Virus record (IMG/VR): IMGVR_UViG_3300017971_000499
Coordinates: 1-38,475 of that record
Source of the DNA: a virus
Reading direction: 5' to 3' (one strand)
Length of the DNA: 38,475 bases
Both the position numbers and the translations under genes were made by a program. The notes under the pieces are model-generated. The model did no database searches, had not been told where the DNA came from, and saw only the letters and a list, made by a program, of their open reading frames with translations. Each line of letters opens with the position of its first letter. Within the stretch, counting starts at the first letter, position 1. Positions 13,927 to 20,685 of the stretch are shown piece after piece.

Positions 13927-15098
13927 TGGGCTTTCGCATCTACGCCATTGAGTTCGACGAGTTGACCGCGGATCCGGGGAGTCCCGTCGAGGGGCAAATT
14001 TGGTATCACACCACCGAGAAGAAGCTGAAGCTCTACCGGAACGGGGTTACGGACACGCTCGTGGACAACGTGACGTTCACCGCGCACTCCAACTCGACTG
14101 CGAACCCGCACACGACCACGTTGGAGCAGGCGAGGACCGCCGGGAACCAGCTCTCCGGGGACGTGGACCTGAACGGGAACGACCTCCTGAACGTGGGCGC
14201 GGTCGGGGCCGGGAACAACGCCGCCTCACAGGCGTGGACCACGGAGCAGATCAACAACAAGCTGAAGGGCCTCGACTGGCAGAACTCCGTCCTGGACAAG
14301 GATCTGGCCACGCCGCCGGGGGTTCCCTCTCTGGGTGACCGCTACATTGTGGCGGCGGTAGCCACCGGGGACTGGACCGGGAAGGAGGACCAGATCGCGG
14401 AGTGGGACGGCTCCGCGTGGGTTTTCACCGTTCCTAACGAGGGCTTCGCCTGCAAAATCGAAGACGAGAATATCTACTACTTCTACAACGGGTCCTCCTG
14501 GGGGAGCTTTGGGAACGCGGTCCAACACTCCGCGCTGATCGGTCTCGGGAACGACGATCACGCCCAATACCTCTTGGTCTCCGGAGCCCGCGCGATGACC
14601 GGGGACCTGAACATGGGGGGGAACTCCGTTTCGAACGTGAATCTCGTGGACGGGGTGGACGTGAGCGCGCACGCCGGAAGGCACGAGAGGGCCGGCGCAG
14701 ACGAGATCGACGGGGATCACCTCGACATCGACTACACTCCAACGAACTACACGCCGGACACAACGCCTCCGGAAGCGGCGAACGTGGACGACTTGGCCGC
14801 GCACCTGGCCGGGATTGACAACGCTCTGGCGGCTCAGGCGCTGGACCAGAAGGCCGGTAGGATAGCGGGAGGAACCTTTGCGGGGAATCCGAAGAAGGCC
14901 ACGGTGACCTTCTCTACTGCCTTCGGGGACGCGGACTACGCGGTGGTGCTGACCGCGGTGGCGCAGAACAATAAGACGTTCGCTCCCGCGGTGGAATCCC
15001 AGGTGGCGGGGTCCTTCGTCGTAAACATGGGGAGCAACAACGTGACGGACCTCCTCTACCTGAACTGGATCGCGATGAAGAGCGGGGAGAGCAGCTAA
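13926..15098 (+). CDS. modular fibre protein with DUF2793-like and lectin-like domains
   Basis: A 390 aa protein starting at ATG 13926, which overlaps the previous TGA by one base and has GGAGA about 6 nt upstream. Residues 1-45 form a short N-terminal module (DPGSPVEGQIWYHTTEKKLKLYRNG) also seen in the next gene. Residues 130-200 (PPGVPSLGDRYIVAAVATGDW to YYFYNGSSWGSFG) match the DUF2793 fibre pattern. Next comes HSALIGLGNDDHAQYLLVSGARAMTGDLNMGG, a classic tail-fibre repeat, then the HAGRHERAGADEIDG segment common in fibres. Residues 310-390 are the lectin-like domain shared with the preceding gene. The domain set is that of a phage adhesin, yet the gene is beside the capsid genes. Confidence 0.8.
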   Translation: MGFRIYAIEFDELTADPGSPVEGQIWYHTTEKKLKLYRNGVTDTLVDNVTFTAHSNSTANPHTTTLEQARTAGNQLSGDVDLNGNDLLNVGAVGAGNNAASQAWTTEQINNKLKGLDWQNSVLDKDLATPPGVPSLGDRYIVAAVATGDWTGKEDQIAEWDGSAWVFTVPNEGFACKIEDENIYYFYNGSSWGSFGNAVQHSALIGLGNDDHAQYLLVSGARAMTGDLNMGGNSVSNVNLVDGVDVSAHAGRHERAGADEIDGDHLDIDYTPTNYTPDTTPPEAANVDDLAAHLAGIDNALAAQALDQKAGRIAGGTFAGNPKKATVTFSTAFGDADYAVVLTAVAQNNKTFAPAVESQVAGSFVVNMGSNNVTDLLYLNWIAMKSGESS

Positions 15099-15099
15099 C

Positions 15100-15600
15100 G
15101 TGGCTCTGCGCGTAGATAGCGTCAACATGAACGAGGTGACGACGGATCCCGCGTCTCCGGAGAACGGAGACGTGTGGCTCAACTCCGCGGCCGGGGTGAT
15201 CCGCGCTCGCGTCGGGGGATTGACGAAGGCGGTCAACTCGAAGACACTGGAGCTTTCGTTCTGGAGCGAGCTGTCTCCGTGGATAGAGATAGCAAGTATT
15301 TCCCCCGTAGTCGTGGCGCGCTTTGTCTTCCACGGTTCAGACTTCATGGGGCCTATCTGCGCGATCATGGCGCTGATTGAGAACGACTCCGGCGCTACGA
15401 CGCAGGTGGGGATTTACGACCTGACGAACGCGAATCAGATCTGCCAGGCAAGCAGCGCCGCGAACGTTCCTACGATTCTGGACCTCGGTACGCCGAGCAA
15501 CGTGCCGACGGGGGAGTCGATCTTCGAGGTGCAGGTTGCCAGGACCGCGGGCCTCGGCGGAAACAAGGCCAAGATTGGATCTCTGAGCGTGTGTTTCTAG
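15100..15600 (+). CDS. fibre-like protein, short N-terminal module plus beta domain
   Basis: A 166 aa protein starting at GTG 15100, two nt after the previous stop. GGGGAG about 10 nt upstream is a weak SD. The first 45 residues (NEVTTDPASPENGDVWLNSAAGVIRARVGG) repeat the N-terminal module of the previous gene. The remainder is a beta-rich, Ala/Ser/Val-rich domain (VARFVFHGSDFMGPICAIMAL, VQVARTAGLGGNKAKIGSLSVCF), probably a head domain of a trimeric fibre or a C-terminal receptor-binding domain. Codon use here has fewer GGG/GAG/CGG codons than surrounding genes, which suggests recent acquisition. Confidence 0.65.
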   Translation: MALRVDSVNMNEVTTDPASPENGDVWLNSAAGVIRARVGGLTKAVNSKTLELSFWSELSPWIEIASISPVVVARFVFHGSDFMGPICAIMALIENDSGATTQVGIYDLTNANQICQASSAANVPTILDLGTPSNVPTGESIFEVQVARTAGLGGNKAKIGSLSVCF

Positions 15601-15614
15601 GCTAGGAGTTATCG

Positions 15615-16229
15615 ATGGGTAACATCTGCAAGTGGCGCGTGAGGTGTGAGACGGACTCGAAGTTCGTCTACGCGTGGAGTGCTGAGAAGCCGACGGAGTG
15701 TCCGGAAGACGCTGCGCACTCCATCGACTCGAACGCAACCGTCGCGGTGAAACTGCGGCAGAAGTTGAACGTGATCACAGATCCATCGATGGAGGCCGTG
15801 CTTCCTGGCGCAGCGATCGTGGTCGCAAACGGGCGACCGGCGCTTGAGGTGCAGGCTGGAGATACTGGCTGGGGCGCAATTCAGGCGCGCTGGCCGCATC
15901 CGAACCTGAACGTCGCCAAGCTGTGCGTTTGCCTGAAGTTCATCCTCAAAGCCACGGGAACGGGTACGGTTGCGCGGATTGCGGCGAGAGCAAAAGCGGA
16001 GGGAGCGGGGGACGACTCCTCAGCGGATTGGGCGGACACGCAGTATCTCGACGTGCCTGTTTCCCACACCACGTTGGGGGAGGTTTTCGAGGGTACAGTG
16101 CAACTCGACGCGTCAGATTTCGACGAGGACGACGCTTTGGCTCTGCAGATTGGGCGGGACGGTTCACACGTAAACGACACGCTGGATCAGGCGCTCCAAA
16201 TAATTGGGGTGAAAGCGGAGGCCTTCTGA
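15615..16229 (+). CDS. adhesin-like beta-sandwich protein
   Basis: A 204 aa protein with AGGAG 8 nt upstream. The N-terminal 45 residues contain CKWRVRCETDSKFVYAWSAEKPTECPEDAAHSIDS with four Cys, resembling fibre N-terminal modules that carry W-rich and CP--H-I motifs. Residues 50-204 look like a jelly-roll (ITDPSMEAVLPGAAIVVANGRPALEVQAG to DALALQIGRDGSHVNDTLDQALQIIGVKAEAF), the type used for surface attachment. The codon usage is mixed and more balanced than in neighbouring genes. It overlaps the next start by one base. No enzymatic motif is visible. Confidence 0.65.
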   Translation: MGNICKWRVRCETDSKFVYAWSAEKPTECPEDAAHSIDSNATVAVKLRQKLNVITDPSMEAVLPGAAIVVANGRPALEVQAGDTGWGAIQARWPHPNLNVAKLCVCLKFILKATGTGTVARIAARAKAEGAGDDSSADWADTQYLDVPVSHTTLGEVFEGTVQLDASDFDEDDALALQIGRDGSHVNDTLDQALQIIGVKAEAF

Positions 16230-16642
16230 TGCCAGGAAACGAGACCGTAATCAAGAGCCCGCGAGCTTTCCTTCCGACCTCTTGGTTCGCCGTGAACCTC
16301 ACGGCTGGGGAGACTACCGGCGTCGAGATGAGTATGACCGGGCTCCCGTTCACCGCGATTCCGCTACCGAGTCAGTGCTCCCTCGTAGCGGTGGGGATAG
16401 TCCTCAGCGCGCCGGTAACCGTCGGACTGATCCGTTTCGAACTGACGAAGAACGGGGTCGGGACCGGGAAGACGGTGGACGTGAATTCTACGACCGGCGT
16501 AAAGCGGATTTGGGAATTCAAACCCGGGGAGCTGGTTGGAGATAAAGGGGACGAGATTGGCGTGAAGTGGGGTAGCAGCGGATCCTTGCTTCCGAGTGGC
16601 AGCATCGACGCAGTTGTTTTCCTGGAAGTGCAGGACGCGTAG
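16229..16642 (+). CDS. small beta-rich fibre-like protein
   Basis: A 137 aa protein starting at ATG 16229, overlapping the previous TGA by one base, with GGAGG 7 nt upstream. The frame stays open upstream of this ATG, but the overlap and SD make it the natural start. The sequence (FLPTSWFAVNLTAGETTGVEMSMTG, then ALVAVGIVLSAPVTVGLIRFELTKNG) is a series of strands separated by Gly/Thr/Asn turns, as in a compact beta-barrel or decoration protein. No family is recognised. It is part of the same capsid-adjacent cassette. Confidence 0.65.
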   Translation: MPGNETVIKSPRAFLPTSWFAVNLTAGETTGVEMSMTGLPFTAIPLPSQCSLVAVGIVLSAPVTVGLIRFELTKNGVGTGKTVDVNSTTGVKRIWEFKPGELVGDKGDEIGVKWGSSGSLLPSGSIDAVVFLEVQDA

Positions 16643-16864
16643 GTGGAGAAGTTTGTCCAAGCGGTGGGGGTGATTGACGGGGTGAATCGAGATTTCTCCA
16701 CTCAGACCCCCTACGTTTCACTCACGTTGCGGGTTCTCCGGAACGGGTTGGTGGTGAAACGGGAGTTGGAGGACGGGTTCCTGGAGATCTCCTCTAGCGA
16801 GTTCCAGATGAAGCGGGCTCCGGTTCTCGGGGACACTCTCTTCACCTTCTACGAGGAGGCCTGA
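16643..16864 (+). CDS. small GVIDGVN-motif protein (copy 1 of tandem pair)
   Basis: A 73 aa protein beginning at GTG 16643, directly after the previous stop. The motif AVGVIDGVNRDFSTQTPYVSLTLRVLRNG is the signature of a short beta module frequently found in phage fibre or baseplate-attached proteins. It is clearly homologous to the next gene, and much of the first 60 nt is identical, so the two result from a tandem duplication. The end overlaps the next ATG by one base. Role unknown; an adaptor between fibres and capsid or neck is an inference. Confidence 0.7.
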   Translation: MEKFVQAVGVIDGVNRDFSTQTPYVSLTLRVLRNGLVVKRELEDGFLEISSSEFQMKRAPVLGDTLFTFYEEA

Positions 16865-17238
16865 TGAGCGGTAGGATCGACGAGGCGGTAGGGGTGATCG
16901 ATGGATCGAACTTAGATTTCTCCACTCCTGATCCCTACGTGGCGGGGACATTAGTTGTCTTCCTCAACGGTCGTCAACTAACGGCGGCTCGAGATAACGG
17001 GTGGGTCGAAGTTGACCCGGACGCCGGGACCTTCCGGATGAAGATCCCCCCAAAAGCGGCGCTCCCCGGGGTGGTGGAGGACGGAGGAGACACGCTCTTC
17101 GCCTACTACAGGACGGAGGAGAGCGTGGGTGGGGCGGACGGCGGGGTTCCCCTGATGACCGGCGCGGAATTGGTTAGACCTATAGCGGCGGGGGCGGTAG
17201 AGTTGAGACCCGAGATGATCAGCGCGGAGGAGGAGTAG
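16864..17238 (+). CDS. GVIDGSN-motif protein (copy 2 of tandem pair)
   Basis: A 124 aa protein with GAGGAGG upstream of its ATG and a one-base overlap with the preceding stop. It starts with the same module (AVGVIDGSNLDFSTPDPYVAGTLVVFLNG) as its neighbour but carries about 50 extra residues at the C-terminal end (GGADGGVPLMTGAELVRPIAAG) that end in an acidic tail. The shared nucleotides show duplication followed by divergence. It is the last gene before the adaptor, so it may be the connection between the fibre-like cassette and the neck. Confidence 0.7.
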   Translation: MSGRIDEAVGVIDGSNLDFSTPDPYVAGTLVVFLNGRQLTAARDNGWVEVDPDAGTFRMKIPPKAALPGVVEDGGDTLFAYYRTEESVGGADGGVPLMTGAELVRPIAAGAVELRPEMISAEEE

Positions 17239-17240
17239 AC

Positions 17241-18251
17241 ATGAGCGTAATTAAAGTATCCTTCACCGTGGCGAAGTTGAGCAACGTCCTCAGTCTTTTC
17301 GACGTGGTCAAGGTCTACCGCTCCACCACTGGGGTGGGGGGACCGTACTCTGAGATCACCACTCCGGCGACCCGGATCCCGCTGCTGGCGGGGCAGTCCG
17401 TCTACGTCTACGACGACGTGGCGGGGGATCCGGCCTACTACTACAAGACGAGCTACTACAACTCCGTCAACTTCCTGGAGAGTTCCCTCTCCGAGGCGAT
17501 CCTGGGGAGTGCCTCCAACTATTACGTCTCGGTGGATGAGATCCGGGCGGAGGGGGTCCTGGTGTCGGTGGCGGACGACGCCCGGGTACTGAGCCTGATT
17601 AAGACCTGGCAGGCGTTCATCGAGCGGGTGACTCGGCAGTGGTTCGTTCCCCGGGCCGGAACCTGGGAGGTGGACGGGAGCGGCTCCACTCTGATGCAGC
17701 TCCCGGTTCCCATAGTCTCCGTCACCGCCCTCTACGTCAACTCCGATTTCGAGACCGCGCTTCCCGCGGACGAGTACGAGGTTTACAACGGGCGGGGGGA
17801 GGACGGGGGACGGGACGACCGGAAGAACCCGCGGATCAAGTTGGTCACTGGGGAGACCTCAATCTTCACCGGGACGGGACCTCTCCGGAACCGGCAGGTG
17901 GTCTTCGAGATCGGGGAGAAGAACCACCGGATCGTGGGGTCCTTCGGCTACGTGGAGGCGGACGGGACTACGCCGGAGCCCATCAAGTACGCGCTTCGAA
18001 AGCTGGTGGTTCGCTCCTCCACCCCAATGGCGGGTGTCAACGGAGGAGGAGCGGGTCCGGCGGGGCCGGTAATCGAGGAGGAGACGGATAGACACCGGAA
18101 GCGCTGGGCGGATCCCCTCGTGGGTTCCAAGGCGTTCTCCACCACGGGGGACCTGGAGTTGGACCAGATCCTGGCGCTCTACAAGTCCCCCTTCTCTATC
18201 AAGGCCCCGCGGACGATGTGGAGGCGACTCACCGGAGGGGCGGTACTCTGA
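17241..18251 (+). CDS. head-tail adaptor (gp6-like) with N-terminal Fn3-like domain
   Basis: A 336 aa protein with GGAGGAG upstream of its ATG. Residues 1-90 look like a fibronectin type III domain (VKVYRSTTGVGGPYSEITTPATRIPL, then a D-AYYYKTSYYNS strand and an SLSEAILG end). Residues 95-330 fit the gp6/gp15-like adaptor: SVDEIRAEGVLVSVADDARVLSLIKTWQAFIERVTRQWFVPR at the start, followed by a beta part with VTALYVNSD and a basic helical C-terminal end. Adaptors form a ring under the portal that extends the DNA channel. The Fn3-like extension is uncommon for this family and could reach outward from the neck. Confidence 0.8.
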   Translation: MSVIKVSFTVAKLSNVLSLFDVVKVYRSTTGVGGPYSEITTPATRIPLLAGQSVYVYDDVAGDPAYYYKTSYYNSVNFLESSLSEAILGSASNYYVSVDEIRAEGVLVSVADDARVLSLIKTWQAFIERVTRQWFVPRAGTWEVDGSGSTLMQLPVPIVSVTALYVNSDFETALPADEYEVYNGRGEDGGRDDRKNPRIKLVTGETSIFTGTGPLRNRQVVFEIGEKNHRIVGSFGYVEADGTTPEPIKYALRKLVVRSSTPMAGVNGGGAGPAGPVIEEETDRHRKRWADPLVGSKAFSTTGDLELDQILALYKSPFSIKAPRTMWRRLTGGAVL

Positions 18252-18712
18252 TGCTCCCCAATCTAATTCACCCAATCCCAATCAAGATCCAGCGGGTGAA
18301 CCCCGGGGTAACGGTGATAGACCCGGTGGCGCGGGAGCCGGTCCGGCAGCTCTGGAAGGCGGGGCAGGGTCCGGGGACCGGAACGGTCACGGAGTTGGTG
18401 GCTCAGGTCAACTGGAACCAAGGGCACGTGGCGAAGCCGAAGTTCCACCCGGGGGGTCCGGAGGAGGAGAGCATGGGTTACATCCTCTTCCGGGTCTTCG
18501 ACTTACTGACAGCGGGAGTAGCCACGGACAACGGGGACGGGACCGTGGAGGTCGGGATCGTTCGCGGGGACCGGATAGTCCAGATCGGGATCCGTCAGAC
18601 GAACCTCTACGTTCTCTTCTTCCGGGACGTGGCGGGGTACCCGGACCAGGGAGGGACAACCCTCCTGGAGGCGGACTTCTCCGACCGTCAACCGAGTTCG
18701 GTTCCGGGGTAG
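18251..18712 (+). CDS. probable head closure/stopper protein
   Basis: A 153 aa protein starting at ATG 18251, overlapping the previous TGA by one base. A longer frame exists upstream, but the overlap and length support this start. The content is largely beta (VTVIDPVAREPVRQLWKAG, TELVAQVNWNQGHVA, GYILFRVFDLLTAG, RIVQIGIRQTNLYVLFF), consistent with SPP1 gp16-like stoppers or related neck proteins. Gene order (adaptor, this, tail completion) also supports it. No diagnostic motif is present, so the assignment rests on context and size. Confidence 0.6.
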   Translation: MLPNLIHPIPIKIQRVNPGVTVIDPVAREPVRQLWKAGQGPGTGTVTELVAQVNWNQGHVAKPKFHPGGPEEESMGYILFRVFDLLTAGVATDNGDGTVEVGIVRGDRIVQIGIRQTNLYVLFFRDVAGYPDQGGTTLLEADFSDRQPSSVPG

Positions 18713-18716
18713 CGCG

Positions 18717-19301
18717 GTGGGCTTCAAGCTGAGGTTCAACCGGGGGTGGGGGAAGTTCATCTCCTACTTCTCGGAGCGGCGGAGACGGGACCTCCTATAC
18801 AGAGAAACTCAACGGAAAGTGAAGGAGCAGCTGGTCCTCCTCCGCCGGGACATTGTTCAGTACGTTCAAGACGAGCGGCACGGGGTGGAGAACTCCCCGT
18901 TAACCATCTTGACCAAGGGTAGCTCCAAGCCGCTGGTGGACCGGGGGGACCTCCGGCAGGGGATCAGCGAGGAGACGGCGGTCAAACCTCGGGGGGTGGA
19001 CGGGGCGGTCGGGGTCCTCCGGAGCAAGCGGAGTTCGGACGGTCAGAAGCTCTGGAACGTGGCGGCGGCGCTCCACGAGGGGTACACGGTGAGGGTCACC
19101 CCTAAGGTTAGAGCGGCGGTCTTCGCGGAGATGCGGAAGCGCCGTGGGCGGAGGGTGGAGGTCCCTAGCAGTGGAGCGGCTGGTGCCTCAACTTGGAAAG
19201 TCAGGGGGAGACCGTTCATTCAAGTCCCGTTCGACGACGCGGAGGAACGCATTAAAATGGCCCTGGGGGACGGGGTCCGCCTTACGCTTATGAGGGAATG
19301 A
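18717..19301 (+). CDS. tail completion protein, Mu gpG/HK97 gp10-like
   Basis: A 194 aa protein starting at GTG 18717. It contains features of the virion morphogenesis (Phage_tail_S) family: a helical N-terminus, the segment SPLTILTKGSSKPLVDRGDLRQGI (ligand: LVDRGDLR), then ALHEGYTVRVTPKVRAAVFAEM, a domain in which a His/Gly (heyG-like) is followed by V-TPK-R, and at the end RGRPFIQVPF, the conserved RPF motif. Family members join the neck to the tail. The stop overlaps the next start by ATGA. The protein is basic as expected for DNA-channel parts. Confidence 0.8.
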   Translation: MGFKLRFNRGWGKFISYFSERRRRDLLYRETQRKVKEQLVLLRRDIVQYVQDERHGVENSPLTILTKGSSKPLVDRGDLRQGISEETAVKPRGVDGAVGVLRSKRSSDGQKLWNVAAALHEGYTVRVTPKVRAAVFAEMRKRRGRRVEVPSSGAAGASTWKVRGRPFIQVPFDDAEERIKMALGDGVRLTLMRE

Positions 19302-20665
19302 GCTATGAGTCCCGCGTTATAACGGAGATCTGGTGGGAACCCGGGCAGGGGTTCGACCCGCGGACGGAGACCGTCTTCTCCGACGCCTCGAAGGTCCGTC
19401 TGGATCCGGCGGACTTCAAGCTGAAGCTGAAGCTCCAGTCAAATTCCCGCTACCCCGTAGACCCGAATCTCTCCGCGCGCTCCAAAACCTACAGACCCGC
19501 GGCGGTGAGGCAGCTCCTCATGCTGCAGTTGAACGCGGTCACCCCGGAGGATGAGGACGGAAACGCGGTCACCTCCGTGGGTCTCCGGCTTTACGACGGG
19601 ACGGACGAGCGGTTCTGGGACGGGGGAGCCTGGTCTCCCGCGGGACCGGGGGACTGGAACACGGAGGCGGAGGTCAACCAGAACATCGCGGCGTTCGACG
19701 TCCTGACCTCCCGGGAGTTCGCGGTGGTCCTGAACCTCTCCACCTCGGACGATCGGTTCACGCCGGAGGTGGAGTCCGTCTTCGTTCTCTGGAGGGGTCC
19801 GGTGGATTGGACTCAGGATGTCCTCATAGACTCCCTGACCGCGACGGTACAGGAGGAGGCGGTTTATCCGGTGGACTTCGCGCTCCCGCCCCTGGAGGCG
19901 GACTCCTCCGTCCTGAACCTCTCCGCTTACCAGGTGGAGGCCAACCTCCAGGTCTCCGGCGCGGAGGCGGTCTTTGACTACGACTCCGACCCGAACCTCT
20001 TGAGCAACCTCTTCGCCTCCTACAACCCGGGGACCGGGGACGTAACTTTGAGTTCTCCTATATTGGCTGGAAACCGCCCTTATCTCAGGCTCTTGTGTAA
20101 AGCCAGCGTGGCGTGGGATACGAATCAGGACTTCCAGGAGGTGGGGAGACTCCCCCAGGTGGTGCTCCGGGACGCGGAGGCGATGACCTCATCTCCGTAC
20201 CCGTCCAGATCCCGCTCCGCTATCTTGCGGAAGGATACGAATGAGGCGGTGGTAACCCCCGCCCCCTATCGGATGACGTACAACGTGACGATGGAAGTGA
20301 GAACGGACAGGAGCAGGGAGCAAGCGCGGGTGATGGACTCGCTGAGTACCCTCTTGTTTGCGGGACCCTCCTCTGAGGTCGGACCCTTTCTCCGGAGTCG
20401 CGCCACGGATCGAAGGTACCGCCTCTGGTTAACTCAGGAGTTCCGTGCGGAGGCCCCGGACCTGAAGATTGCGGACGTTCGTTCCTATCGTGCGGAGTTC
20501 CGACTCGTAGACGTTGCGCTGAATCTCAAACCGGCGGTGGATACCTTCGGGATCACCGCCTTCAAGGCAGGATTTTCCGCGGTATCCTCGCAGGCCGATG
20601 AAGCCGCTAAGTTGGCGAACGCTCCGGTGAAGCCCACCGAGGCGGAGGTCGTCGAGGTGAACTGA
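19298..20665 (+). CDS. probable tail terminator with additional N-terminal domains
   Basis: A 455 aa protein coupled by ATGA to the previous gene, with GAGGGA upstream. Residues 60-180 resemble a jelly-roll or discoidin-like domain (VRQLLMLQLNAVTPEDEDGNAVTSVGLRLYDGTDERFWDGGAW). The C-terminal part from about residue 290 (MTYNVTMEVRTDRSREQARVMDSLSTLLFAGPSSEVGPFLRSR to YRAEFRLVDVALN) matches the pattern of tail terminators, which are usually about 150 aa alone. It lies just before the sheath, the terminator position. The size, almost three times the usual length, is notable. The identification of the C-terminal part is tentative. Confidence 0.55.
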   Translation: MSYESRVITEIWWEPGQGFDPRTETVFSDASKVRLDPADFKLKLKLQSNSRYPVDPNLSARSKTYRPAAVRQLLMLQLNAVTPEDEDGNAVTSVGLRLYDGTDERFWDGGAWSPAGPGDWNTEAEVNQNIAAFDVLTSREFAVVLNLSTSDDRFTPEVESVFVLWRGPVDWTQDVLIDSLTATVQEEAVYPVDFALPPLEADSSVLNLSAYQVEANLQVSGAEAVFDYDSDPNLLSNLFASYNPGTGDVTLSSPILAGNRPYLRLLCKASVAWDTNQDFQEVGRLPQVVLRDAEAMTSSPYPSRSRSAILRKDTNEAVVTPAPYRMTYNVTMEVRTDRSREQARVMDSLSTLLFAGPSSEVGPFLRSRATDRRYRLWLTQEFRAEAPDLKIADVRSYRAEFRLVDVALNLKPAVDTFGITAFKAGFSAVSSQADEAAKLANAPVKPTEAEVVEVN

Positions 20666-20685
20666 ATCCCCAGAGGAGGAAGAGA

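Noticed and set aside
15923-16228. Upstream extension of the 16229 gene to GTG 15923
   Set aside because: It would overlap the preceding gene by about 300 nt in another frame; ATG 16229 has GGAGG and a one-base stop overlap.
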